NCBI RefSeq assembly: GCF_041296385.1
Contig: NC_091019.1
Location: forward strand, 10,129,264 to 10,193,263
From: Aphelocoma coerulescens
Taxonomy: Eukaryota > Chordata > Aves > Passeriformes > Corvidae
Direction of reading: 5' to 3'
DNA length: 64,000 nt
Shown: one piece after another, positions 1 to 12,300 of the stretch
Layout: each line of letters starts with the position of its first letter
Position numbering within the stretch: the first letter of the stretch is position 1
The notes under the pieces: model-generated
What the model was told of the DNA's origin: nothing
Database searches by the model: none
What the model saw: the letters and a program-made list of their open reading frames with translations, nothing else
Translations under genes and position numbers: made by a program

Positions 1-2594
1 TGCAGTATATTGTGCATATGAGAACCTAGGAGACTGAAAGTTTGCATACAAAGTATATTTCTGTAGGGAAAAAAAATCATAACAATATTGTAGTCCTATC
101 ATCACTCATTTCTGAATAAGCAAGGACCTAAAAAATAGTATTTAACACTGAAATGACAGCTGTGCATCATTTGGGAAATCCCCAAATCATTTTTTCTGGT
201 GGCAAAAGTCACTGTAGCTCTCTCCAAATGCTCAACAAAAGTGCTTTGTAAATCTGTAATTCGCAGGATTTTTATCATTTTAAGATCGCTACAAAATGAA
301 GTGTTGATAAAAGTTATGTCTTGTAAAAACTCATCTCTGCACGGTTACTCCTATACACCTTGCTCCAGCACATAATGAATCAGTCAGCATCTTTGCACTA
401 ACGTCCCTGGGAGCTGGAGCAGGCCCTGCTGGCTAAGAAAAACAATCCTGACTCTTTGTTAGAACTCCGAAAATAGTTTAAGAATAGTTATTCAAAAGGC
501 ATGTTCAGAATTCACAACTGAAAACTGACATTCAGAAATAAATAAATAAAACTCACTGAGAAGAGTCTGGCACAGAAACTGGTGCTGAGGTCAAAACAAA
601 GTTCATGACTCGTGTGGGCCCATCTCCCAATAGGTTCTGGAGAACTGCAAGCTCCTGTACTCAAACTGCTTGCAGTGCTCCAAGGAATGGCTTTCCCTGC
701 CCAGCAGGACAGAAGGAAGAGACTCCCCCTGCCCACTGTGGCTTTTGCACGGAAGCGCAGCTTCCCTGCCCTCCTTGGATCACCCTGAGGAGAGGTCCAG
801 GCTGGGAACGCCCTGACCCGAGGAACAACCTCCAAGCACTGTCTGCCCTTCCAGCTGTGTTTTTCTTACGGAGATCCCAGCCTCCTGCTCTTCCTGCAGG
901 CCAGGGACAGAGCCACAGATACATTTACCTTACCCAGGGAAGGTGCAGCAGAGTCCCTGGCTGGATCCAGCCCCTTGTCTGAGCTAGAATCAAATGCCAA
1001 GTCTCAGCCTGATTTGTGGTGGTGTGTTGCTTTTTTGTTATTTGATAGCAAGTATCCTGGGATGTGTTTTTTGACCTCGCTCTGTATTCATGCTGAAAAC
1101 AAACAATCCCTTTATAAAACCCCAAACATTTCTCCTTAGATTATGAATCATGTAGTTGCATGACCTGTGTCCCAATGCTTCCTGCAATCTGTCTTATTTA
1201 ATACTGAAAGAAATCATAGATATGAATGCCAGCTTGCCTGTTCTTCTAGAAAACAATACTGGGAATACCAATTTCACTCGTCTTTATCCCAAAAGAACAA
1301 CAACAAGTCCAACAGAAAACAGGTTAGCCCTGTGGCGTAAAAGGTGTCTCAGTGTCATTGTTGCATGCAAGGATCAGATAAGCATTTGGTTTGTGCTGTC
1401 TCTGAAGACAGCTTTATCCAAATAAAGCATAGTGCATTTTATCATTCTGTAATGGAAAAGACCTGTCACTCTTTGAATATCATCATATGGTCGGTGGCCA
1501 GCAGATAATGGACTGTTAAGTGTCAAGGTGACTGGCTTTGAATGTGCACAAAACTAAAAATTATAGACCTGTCATTCCACAGGCAGGCCACAATTAGCTG
1601 TCTATGCAACTTGAAATTTCCATTTTGCCAGCTGAATAATCAAGTACAGTTTCTCAATATGGGTGCATTTTTAGGCTCTTTGCAGTTAGGATTTTACCTT
1701 TTTTATAAGGTTTTTCAAGTAACTGTGTGATGCACTTAGGCAGAGGGGGTTAGGAGTGAACTGCATAGTTATCTACTTCCCAGACATACACATGAACACA
1801 TTCACTAATATTTTACAATCAACAATTTTTATGTTCATTTCCTCTCACTATGCTCTATTCTATATTGTTTTTGCCAGAGATGTGGTGCTAAGGAACACAA
1901 GCTACACAAAAGTCAGAGCTTCAGACTTCCTAGCTGTTGTTTTCTATTAGCAACATAATATTCTTTTTCTACATTTCTCTATTGGTCCACCCTGATATGA
2001 GTTAATAATGCAACCTGACTTAGAAATAATATGTTTTCAATGGCCAGCTTCAGAAAGGAAAATTATTTTCTTTTGGGACAATTTTTTTCGATATCACTAA
2101 CAAACGTTTAAGGTGGTTTTGGCAAAGACATTTTATCTGCTAAAACCAGCAAAGATAAGTACAGTGATATATCCAGAATGACTATTAGTCTCTGCTTGGA
2201 AACTAAAGAATTAATGCAACCAAAAGAGTGGAGAATCCCAGGACATACATTAATGTATGTACTGCAGTCCTTTTTGTCCCGGACAAGTAGTAAGCATTTG
2301 ATGTCTTGCAGGCCATTCTGCACTTGAGAAAGAAATTGCTAATAACATTGTGCCTAAACGTGAAAACAAATAAGGCTAAATTCTGGGTTTATAAACAATG
2401 TAACACCAGGACAATTGCTGCTTCAATGCCTTTTTGATATGAAATCCTTTCTAAAGAAATTTTATTGCAAATGTTTTGGTTTGGGTTTTTTTTTTTCCTT
2501 TTTTAGCTTAGCCAAAGCCACTTGGAATAACAGAAATACATCTGGGATCATCACTGGACATTGAATCCAGCTGCACTATGAAGCCTTCCATTTT
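1..2594. other. Intergenic stretch, no gene recognised
   Basis: AT-rich unique-looking DNA. A GC-richer patch at about 600-985 is open in several frames on both strands, but the frames show no recognisable domain and some start at non-ATG codons. No repeat family, RNA gene or splice-supported exon was recognised here. Confidence 0.5.
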
Positions 2595-2685
2595 TATAGT
2601 GCTTCATTTATTGATAAAGCCTTTGCATGCAGTCCTGGGAGGTACAGGGGTACTTTGATTATCTAAAGAGGGCTGCTGATCACCA
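2595..2685. repeat. Possible ancient MIR/L2-like fragment
   Basis: The segment has a 'tttatagtgctt' block, then 'aaagcctttgcatgc', then 'tcctgggaggtacaggggtact' split over a short distance. This order resembles the 3' part of the ancient vertebrate MIR/LINE2 repeats, which contain a 'caaagcgctttgca...tcctgtgaggtaggtacta' type core. The similarity is judged by eye and is degraded, as expected for an element shared across amniotes. It could equally be chance similarity, so the call is weak. Confidence 0.25.
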
Positions 2686-5600
2686 AAGTCTATGGCTGAG
2701 CCTGTAATTAAATGGCATATGGGCTGAAGGGATGACTGCCTCAAGTGACAATGGCTTGAGGAAGCCCTGGGCTTCTCTCAGACCCACGCTCATTTCCTTT
2801 CTCACAGCACAATTTACTCTTCCCTCATTTGCCCCATTTAAGTGCTCCCCCATCCTTTTTTGATGATGACTTTTAACAGCAGTTATTTGAACAGTATAAT
2901 TTACAGCAAGTCATGAAAATAGCTGTATGCACAAAGCTGAAGACATGGCAAATTACAGTGACAGAGCAGGAACAAGAGGCTGGGGGGAGCAGAGGGGAAA
3001 GTTCTCAAATTCACACTGCAGAACTACACGGTTAGCCTGAATTTGCTCTCTGCTTTTTCTGCTCTCTCCCTCTAGAAATAGAGGGTTAGGCCATTAGAGA
3101 ATTCAATTGGTTCCAGATGGACCCTTAACCCAGTTCTTCTAATAAAAACATTTTACTGTTAAACAACCTGTGTCACATGGAATAGATGAAATTCATCTTT
3201 AGTATACTGCCACTGAAGCCTGGAAAGACAAACCTAAAGTATGAGGATCTTTATCTCAAATATAAAAGGGTAATGCAACAATGATTTATCCCACAATTAG
3301 GCAGTGGTAATTAAAAAGTAATACTAGAAAAGGCATACAACACAAGTCTCTAAGAAAAGTTATAAAAAATAATGTGTCTTTTTTAAAGGCAGTGGTCCAT
3401 TTTGAACTTTTATATTATACTTTTGGAAAAATCAAAATATAACAGTGTGTCTTCTAAGTAATTTTTTTGTGAGCTACTTCCATTATTAAAATATTTTGTT
3501 TCATTTTACTTCTGTTTTTTAATACATAAATCAAAGACCCAGCTTTCTTTGTATAGAAATCGCTGACAAAAATCTTCCAGTTGTCTCATCAGACCACGGT
3601 CAATCCTTTTTACACACTAGACCACGACTTTTACTGTTCTAGATTAACATTTAAGGTACCTGAAAAATAAAAAGAGGCTGTGATTTTGCATTTGGTAGCA
3701 GGTTGCTTAAGTAGCTCCCATCCTCCTTCCTCACAGCCTTTGCTCAGCTCCTCGTGCCAACCAGTGTTTTGGCTGGCACAGTCGTTTGTGTTGCCATGTA
3801 GTCAGCATATATTTTATCTTTTACCAGCTGGATCTATTCCTTGATCAGGTTCACTGTACTGCTGTGCAAACAGTTGTGGCAGCAAAAGCAAGAGCTGGGA
3901 ACAACCTGCCAGGAGGGGGGTAGATGCCCGAGCTCCCTAAGCTGTGGCTGCTAGTGAATAAATGTTCTCAGTACCACAGCCTGTGTAGGCTGTCTGTTTA
4001 TTCAGTTCCTCAGAGAGCTTCTCTTTGGTTCCAGTTGCATTCAGATATATTTTATCCAGACATCCCCTTTGCAACCAGTACTGCAATTCCCAATTTACAG
4101 CTGCGGAACTGCACCGCAATGACTATTTTAAAAGTATCTTTCAGACACTTAAACTGTGAGTACCTACAATGCTTTCAGAATGAGGTTTTAATTGACCTAG
4201 ATGCTTTCAAAATTATTTCCTTAAAAAAGCAAGAAAGACATGGTTTCTAGGCTAGCATCCTAACCAGCAAGCTGTCCTGGCACTCTTTGTGCATTTCCTT
4301 CCATTTTCCCACTAGAGATGACTGTGATATAATTTATTACAATAATGAAACTGATTATGCATTCTGAAGTCAGCAGATTTACCTTAAAATAACACAGTGC
4401 CTCAGTGAAAACCATTACATGTTCACAGTGGAATTTGTCTGGGCAAAAGAAAAAAAAATAAAATGCAACTTGCCTCAGGTTCCAGCTGCCCTCCCCCAAC
4501 ACGCACACATACTCTCACTCTGTTTTATTCTGTTACTATTTTTGTCCATTCTGGAAATTAAAAATTTTACAGAGTTTGGGTCACTGGATATTCCCTTCAC
4601 GTTTCTGTGGGGACCTGTGCTCAGAACGGTTTGCTTTCTGTTTGATCCTTTCAGTGCTTTGCTTTGGGAAAAGGGAAGAGCTTTGGCACTGCAGCCAGGA
4701 GCATTTGTGCCATCTCAGGCTATGCAAGCAGCCTGCATGCTTTGCTAGATGCTAGCAGAGGTTTGAAAGAAAATTTTAAAAAATCACATATTCACATTTC
4801 TCTTTCTAATGTCTCTTCACCTCAGAGGCAGCTCTGTGGCCAGACCATGCACAGAAGGCTGAAATCACTCTCAATTAAACTGGACTTTGGTTAGATCAGT
4901 CACACACACACGCTGCCTTGTAAAAATACTTATTTACTTACTTTCACCAGAGCTTTCCTATGGAAGTTTATTAGCCTTGAGATAAGGAAAGCGATTACAT
5001 CTCTGGAATTCCTGTTGAGAGCATATGGAAACATCTCAGAACGTCAGTTATACGGAAACTTAGGAGAAGGGTAAAACAGGGTAACTGGCAAAATGAAGAC
5101 AAAGCATTTGCACAGAGGCATAGATTTTTGAACGTAGAACTGTACAAGCTCCCCCCCACCTCCGTGCTTTTGCTTCTTCAAGTAACACTGCTTCTGCAGC
5201 TCTGTTCGTGATCCCTTCTCCTGTTTGTCCTGGTAGGCTTTTCAAACTGCAAGGGGCAATACTGTGATGCAAGGTATTCACCAGAGCGACTGCTGCTCTT
5301 CTGAGTGCAACCTCAAGGAAAAGAATCGCACCAGCACCCCCCGCTGCTGTCTGAGGTGATGTGTGTGAGATGCAGTTCCTCCAGCAGCACTGGATATTAT
5401 GTACAGCCCGACGATAGTTGGAGAAGTTACCATGACACCAAATCACCCCTGCCCTCCATTTCACTGCGTGGCATTTACATCTCCCTTCGAGGTGAAAACG
5501 GAGAAATCAACACATACAGCACTAAATAAGCCTGGACCTATCCTGCTCCACCCCGAGTGTGGCCACTGGCTTCACCGGAGCAGGGACAAGCCCTTTACCC

Positions 5601-5733
5601 GCACCAAGGCCCATATAACTTTGAACCACGGCAAAGGACTGCGGCTGCTCCGCACACCTGATGGGTGAACTCTACGCAGTTAAACTCTCGAAGCAGTAAC
5701 GCTGCCAAGACATTCAGCCGCTAAATGAGGTGC
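2686..5733. other. Intergenic stretch; CpG content rises toward 5.7 kb
   Basis: No gene or repeat was recognised. Between about 5160 and 5680 the sequence becomes more GC-rich with scattered CpG dinucleotides, which fits the shore of the CpG island that follows. A short (CA) run lies near 4902-4913. Confidence 0.5.
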
Positions 5734-5759
5734 AATTAAGCAAAAGATTTTGCTTAATT
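5734..5759. repeat. Perfect 12-bp inverted repeat (palindrome)
   Basis: Arms 5734-5745 (aattaagcaaaa) and 5748-5759 (ttttgcttaatt) are exact reverse complements separated by two bases. It lies about 300 bp from the CpG island edge. Such a palindrome may be a dimeric homeodomain-type binding site or a short cruciform; the sequence alone does not decide. Confidence 0.8.
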
Positions 5760-6039
5760 TCTGAGAATGAGAAAATACTTGCTAAAAACTACCGAGCTCT
5801 AAGTTCTGCAGCTATTTCACCTCAAAAGCCTTAGGTCTCCAAAAGCCCACTGCTGAAGAAACGCGATTTTCTTTCCTGAAGAAGAGGGTACACTTAGGTT
5901 CTACATTAAATCTAAATAATATAGCGACTGCACGTGTCAAGTTAATATTACAAACAGGGGCAGCGTGATGCATACCAAGCAGCGACGCTGCCCCTCAACC
6001 TTACACAACGCTGGTGGGTTCCAGCACGGGAAATGCACC

Positions 6040-6330
6040 CCGCTCGTTTCCCCAGGGGAGCTCGGGAGGACTCCTGAGCCCGCCCGTGCCACGCCGAGCG
6101 CCCGCGGCGGGGCGGCCCCGGGAGGGACGCGGGGCTCGCTGCCCGCCCGGCCCGGCCCGGCCCGGCCCGGCCCGGCGCGGTGACAGCCCCGCTATCGCCC
6201 CGCCGCCCTTACCGGCGGTGGCCGCTGCGGCCGGGGCCGCCCCTCGCCGCGGGCTCGCCAAGGTCACCGCGCCGGCCGCGCGCGGGATTGGCTCCGGCGC
6301 CACGGCGTGTTATTACTGTCTGGTTTGATC
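6040..6330. promoter_or_regulatory. CpG island, probable (possibly bidirectional) promoter
   Basis: This roughly 290-bp block is dense in CpG and very GC-rich, in sharp contrast to the AT-rich DNA on both sides. It is the only such island in the window. It contains an inverted CCAAT box (attggc near 6288) and, just outside, a forward CCAAT (ccaatc near 6348). No TATA box is evident, as is usual for CpG-island promoters. On the minus strand a good splice donor (GTAAGG, reading 6212 to 6207) follows GC-rich sequence. On the plus strand an AAG|GTAATT donor-like site occurs at 6376-6384. These suggest a noncoding first exon in one or both directions. All frames across the island in the window start at non-ATG codons, so a 5' UTR or lncRNA exon fits better than coding sequence. 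The gene served is not identifiable. Confidence 0.65.
6146..6175. repeat. (CCCGG)n short tandem repeat
   Basis: About six uninterrupted 5-bp CCCGG units lie inside the CpG island. This kind of GC-rich pentamer run is prone to length change and to G-quadruplex-like structure on the strand carrying CCGGG. Confidence 0.9.
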
Positions 6331-6358
6331 GGAGCGGGGGGTGGTCTCCAATCAAACA
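6322..6358. promoter_or_regulatory. Inverted repeat at CpG island edge carrying CCAAT
   Basis: The arms ggtttgatcggag (6322-6334) and ctccaatcaaaca (6346-6358) are near-complementary, with one mismatch and one offset at the outer end. The right arm includes a CCAAT box. The arms flank a G-rich spacer. It sits where the core promoter of the island would be expected, so a protein-binding role is plausible but inferred. Confidence 0.5.
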
Positions 6359-6378
6359 GAGAAAAGGTCCTGGAGAAG

Positions 6379-9300
6379 GTAATTAAATCCTGTCAGAGGC
6401 AATTATCGGTTCCAGGGCCATGACTCTGGCACTGAATGCAGATGATCTGAAGCTCTATTCTTGTAGAAATTCAAGAGGGCTTCTGGCACGGATCAGTCAG
6501 ACATAAAGGAAACAGCAGGCTTTTTGCAAACAATGCCGTGCTGTATTTTGAAGCTCTTTGCAGATCTTTTTTCCTCCCTGTTCTCAGAGTTTGGTTACCA
6601 CTGATCAAAAATATTTCCTTCTCCCCACATTCTCATTAATTTAATAGATAAGATTTACTTACGTATTATACACGTAATGACAAGCTACATAAGAGAAATC
6701 TCGTTCTGAAACACTGCCCACTTAAAATGTCTTTCATCAAGACAAAACCGCTTTAGACAATAGAAGCATATCAAATTATTTTGTTTTACTGGAAAAACCA
6801 AAAGCATCAGAATTGGATTATGTATCCAGAAGGGCAATGGCTCATCTCTGAATCCCATGGATGCCAGAAGGGAATAAATAAATGACTACTTCCTACCCCA
6901 CTATAATGATGCCAACACAAGTGTATCAGATGTGGCCTGATGTTGAAAAAGACAAGCATTTCACTAGTACAAACAATACACTGTTTACATTTAGTTCCAC
7001 AATGCCCAAAGTATTATTTATTGTATATTCTTTTTATTTTACTCTGATGTGACAAACCCATCTGACAAATAAAACCCACATTTTTTTTACCAGAGATTAA
7101 AAATACCAACCCAAAAAAAGAAAATAAAATCTCACAGTTCTTCTTTATCAAAAGCATTTTCCTGATTTTACACAAGACCTTTTTTCACTCAAGTGTGCAT
7201 CAAGTTATTATTTCAGAGCCAGATTACAAGCTCAGCTGTGACACAGTAAATCAGGATTGACACCATTAAAGTACATCGAACTACTTTAGCTTTTACAGAG
7301 AGCAGAGGCAGAGCCCCTGCCTGTCACAGCCTGGGCTGCAATCACTGCCACATCCATGCACAGGGAAGGGAAAAAGAGCTGGGGTGTGTGAGAGGGCTTG
7401 TGGGGAATCACCCTCAAACTGCAACTGTAGGCCTTCCTGAGCAGGCTTCGCTCACTGGCAATACATTCTGTTCCAAATGATTTATACTCATCTCAAAATA
7501 TTATTCATTTGATAAAAAAACCACATGTTTACTAAGCCTTTCCTTTCTCAAGAGTTCTGATTTGCTGAACTGACTTTGTAAACTGCTGTTTAAATACAAA
7601 TATTGCTGCTGCTAAAACGTTTCCCACACTATTAATGTGAGTTCTCCATTATTTCTGCAAAGGCCCTGGGGTTTTTGTCCGGTCGGTTCCCTGGCTCTCC
7701 CTGCAGAGGCCATGCACTTGCATGGCATCATTTCATTTCATATGAATGCACACCTGGAGAGAGGGGATTATAGCTGCCGTTTCACATTTCCTCATGCAGA
7801 TAAGGCATAGGGCTGGTTGAAAGAAATGAATTAAAGCTTTTCTTTAACATTTCAGTCACCTCATAGTGTAGGAAGAAGGTGTGTGTGCGTGTGTGTGGTG
7901 GGTCCTATAATCGCTAAGGAGGCAACAGATTATTTCCCCTCATAAGCAAGCACAGCAGAGGGAAAGACCTTTCTCCCTCAGGCCATGCCTGGAGGCAGAT
8001 CCTTCTGTCAGCCTGACCCACAGCTCATTTGGGGTCCTGTTCCTGCATCATCACGGAGCCTCACGAGGGTCTCCTTTTGACCAGTGAGCCCATATTAAAA
8101 AAAAACTCAAGAAAGAAAATTGCACAGAGAAGTACAAAGGAAGAGATGCTCGCATAAGTCTAACAGCTAAAACTCAAACTCCATGAGTGTTTATAAATCC
8201 ATATAAGTGCTTTCAGTTGCAGCAAGGAGGGCAATTACAAGTGTGGTAGCAAAGGAACATCTAAGTCCTTATAATTCACTCATTCTTGAATTTCAGTGCA
8301 AGATTACTGACAGAGGCATTTCGGTTGGTGATAACCACCACAGTAGTTTCTGGAATTCAAGGCATTTGTCAAGGGTTGAACGAAGCATGAACTTGGTTTA
8401 CACAACTGTCAGCTGTCAGGGAATGACTCCTTCAGTCACCCCCAGCCTCCAGCAGGGTCTAAGTGGTGACACATTGCCTATCACAAACTAGTCAGGCCTT
8501 CCCCCACGCTTAGTATTGGCACATTTTCCCCTTGAAACCTTTCAGAAAAGGAAAATTTTGCTTCTGACTAGTGTCTGTGAAGGAACATAATGCTGATCCT
8601 GATTTTGAAGAATAATTTTTGAGCATAAAATGGCAAAAAGGACCACCAAATAAAGCTTTGGCTTTACAGTGCTGTCTCTGTCCCAGCGCTGTGGTAACAC
8701 AGACCCTTATCCATGCCACTTTAGATTCTCAGCCTTGTCAGCATAAACATGTGCATACTCCTGAACCATTTTACAAAGGCTTTAATGAATTAGAAAAACT
8801 TTAAAAAGTACTGATAGCTTACACAGAACTGAACAAGATTATCGAGAGAACAAGTTGTCTTACATGACCTCATTTTCAGTCATTATCACACACTCTGCTA
8901 TTCTCTATAAAGGCACATCAAACCCAAAAGACTGAGCTCGTTCCCTGTTCTACAGATGTCAAAGCTGACATCAGGATTCCATACATTTCCTCTAAAGTTG
9001 ATACCATTCTGATTAATTTATATTTGTACCTGTATTTTAAAATATGCTCATTCATCATTTAATTATTTTCATATATAAATCTGTGTGTAAGAGACAGAGG
9101 ATATATTTCTGTTTATAGATCAGTAATTAGGAGAAATATCATTAAATGTTGTCACACCAAAATATTTGGTTATTGATTCACAGACACAGTGTGGGACAAG
9201 TTCTTATTTGTATAAAAGCAAATCTTAATCATCTAAGTAAACTAGATATTTTGTTTATAATGTAAAAAGTGTTTTATTTCATGGATGCTCTAAAATATTT

Positions 9301-12300
9301 TCAAATCTACACTTACACTTACCAGGAAATTTGAGCAAGAATAAAAATAAAACTTGAAAAAAGCATAAAGAGTGAATATCAAGTTAATTACAAATAAATA
9401 CCTCCTAAGCTTTTTTTTTTCAGTATTTGTTTATGTGTCATTAATATTAATACTCTTTAAAACATAAAACCAGAAAGGTCAATAAAATAGCTGATTGCAC
9501 CAACCATAAAGGGATAGATTCTTTTAGACAATCCACAGTCATCACATTACATACGTAAATTTCAAGGAGCCAATATCCAATTTTCTGTGGTTTCTTTCTT
9601 CCCACACATGTCACACTTCAAATTCGTTTTGACAACTAAACAATGTTTCTTTTATTTCATTATAATTCCCTTATCTAGAGTCAAAGCTTCATGACAATTC
9701 CATACAAAGAAACATGAAAAGACTTTCTGGTAGATAGGTTCCTTATTTTAAAGATTTCTTACAAAGATACATTGACAAACAATCCAGCTGCCTGGGTTTT
9801 CACAGGCAATATCTAACTCTTACCCCACTCACAAATACCACTGTAGATCCAATTCCTGTGATAAATATTCAACCTCCTAAAAATACCCCCAAAACACCCC
9901 AGATTATTCTTCATACCTCATTTCGGCATGGTTTTTTTTCCCTTGAAGCTGAAGCATCTGTGTTAATTCCCTACCATCAGCATATACATTTTTAATTTAC
10001 TAAATGCAATAAAAAAATTAGTTGTCGTTTTCATAAGATATATTCACTTATACTTTTTTTCAGTTTATGTATAAATGTAATGTCATTCATAATCATGTAA
10101 AAGCATTAAAACATATTTCAGGATGGGGATACAGCCACTGCTTACTAATGCACAGCAGCAGAGGGAATTAATGCTTACCCAGGTTCCTACCACCCAGCAA
10201 CTGCAGAAAAACTGAGGGCTTACCAGAAGAAAGCTGCAAAAATGAATCAGAAACACATTCTGAGATCAGTTTTCATGCCAGACTTGAGTCTAAGCATGTC
10301 TCAGAAGGAGCCCCAGAACTCCCCAGCTGTGGTCCCCAAAAGGGATGCCCCACCTTGCATTGACTGGTGAAGTTTGAGGGCCCTTTAGTCCTTTCCCTCC
10401 AGCTCCCACATCCACATCTCCTGCAGCACCAGAGGTGTCAGGAGATTTGTGTGATGCAAACCCATAATCTGAGGAGAATGAAGGAATTCAGACCTATTCC
10501 TCAGTGTAAGGAAGGCTAGAATTGGCCACATATTCTGACCTATACTGTCACCGCAAAACTGCAAGAGGCAGAAGGCACATGTAGAAGCAGCAGAGCAGCA
10601 AAGTCATAACCAGTAAGGAAAAGCTCAAGAAAACAAGTCATAGTATCTTTAAAAATCTCAGCTGGTGTATCCCCTGACTTTATGACACAGTTGAAAATTA
10701 CATTGTTGTTGTTCCCTCAGTGCCATGCCATCGCGTTCAAGATGCAGTCTGAGACAGGTGGAAAGACCATTTAATGAATCCCAAACACAGGGTGGGAAGG
10801 AACCTCCTAAATCAAAATTAATTGCCTGCTATCACAAGCCACATCATCATACAATCTGGCTTATAAATTAATCATACTTCATTTTAATAGTACCTTGGCA
10901 TCTTTCTCCCGCTTCTATCATCAAACAACATTTCTGGCATCTCCCTTTTCCAAGGATAGAGGTCTCCTCAGAGATTTCCAGCCCAAATGTCTGTATCTAA
11001 GACCAGGTGACACAGAATTTGTCCTTGTGCCAATATTTTCCCTTCTCTTAAGCAGGGAAGGGGTTTTGTTTTGTCTGGTGTTCACTTCTTTAACCTGTAG
11101 AGAGCAAGGTCTCCCACAGTTTTCCTTTGCTGGGTTGAACACACCGAGTTCTTTGAATCTCCTCTCCACAGAGATGTTCTCCATCCCACTGAAAATCCTT
11201 GCAGCCTTTTCCTACACCTCTTTCATTTGGAGTCATATTGCTGGAGCAGGGGCAAGAACAGCATGCAGAAATTTAGATGACATGTAGCAGTGTCACACAT
11301 ATGACCTTAGCAGTTTGCTGTGCCTTTTGGAAATACTTCTCCAGGTGCATCAAACTCCTGCTTTTCTTCAGCAACCCACATCACAGTGGCAGCTCCCCCT
11401 TGTCCTGTGATCTGCAAGTAGATTCTTCTTTTTGTTGTCATTACCAATTGACCAGCCCAGATCTTGCAAAAGAAATCCTTATGACTAGTTTTTAAAAGCA
11501 TAGCATCATGCTTTGTGGCATTAAATGACTTCCCCTTTCCATTATCCTCAATCATCAGATTTGTTCTTTATGAAGTCAGTCTCTTAATAACATAATTTAA
11601 TTATGCTGTACCTGTTTTTTCCAGTGTTATAACAATGATTCAAAGGTGGCCTTTAAAGAAACTTCCAATCAAAAGTTTCTGCTCTTAGAACATATTTTTC
11701 TATAATTCTTCAACAACTTTAAATGCTTTCCATTATTTACCTCTATTCCTTCCTTTACTGAATCTAGGTTTAAATTTTAAAAAATCCTTTACCTGAAAAA
11801 TCTAATTCATCAGAGAGATGTGGCATAATTTATCTTTGGTAAATTCAGCGTGTGCTATCCAATTTTAAATCAATCTCCAGAAGTTTTTGTTTGTTTATTC
11901 TAAATATCTTCTCTAAGTTCTGAATACTATTAAAGCTTGAAAAACAGGTAGTTACCTAGGCCAATCCTCACCTCCATGCATTACACTTCTTACACAAAAC
12001 TTTTATTCTTCTGGCTTTTGGCACCATCTACAATTTTACTGGTCTTTAAAAAATAAAAAGGAACTACAGGAACCATAGTTTCACATGCCCTTTTTTAAAA
12101 GACTTACTCAGGTTTTTCTTTTTCCTTCTTTCTCCCTGCCAACTTTTTATAATATACTTTCCAAGTTTTCATTTTATTTTGGCTTTGCTAAGATTATATT
12201 TTCATACTTTCTATTCTCATTAGGAACTGTGTTGCTTCCTTGACAACCCCACCACCACCATCCGACTCCAACTGCTTTGGCCAAAACTAGATTATCCTTG

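Noticed and set aside
6001..6386. Proline/alanine/arginine-rich frames in the CpG island on both strands
   Set aside because: Frames of this type are expected from GC-rich DNA, and those checked start at non-ATG codons.
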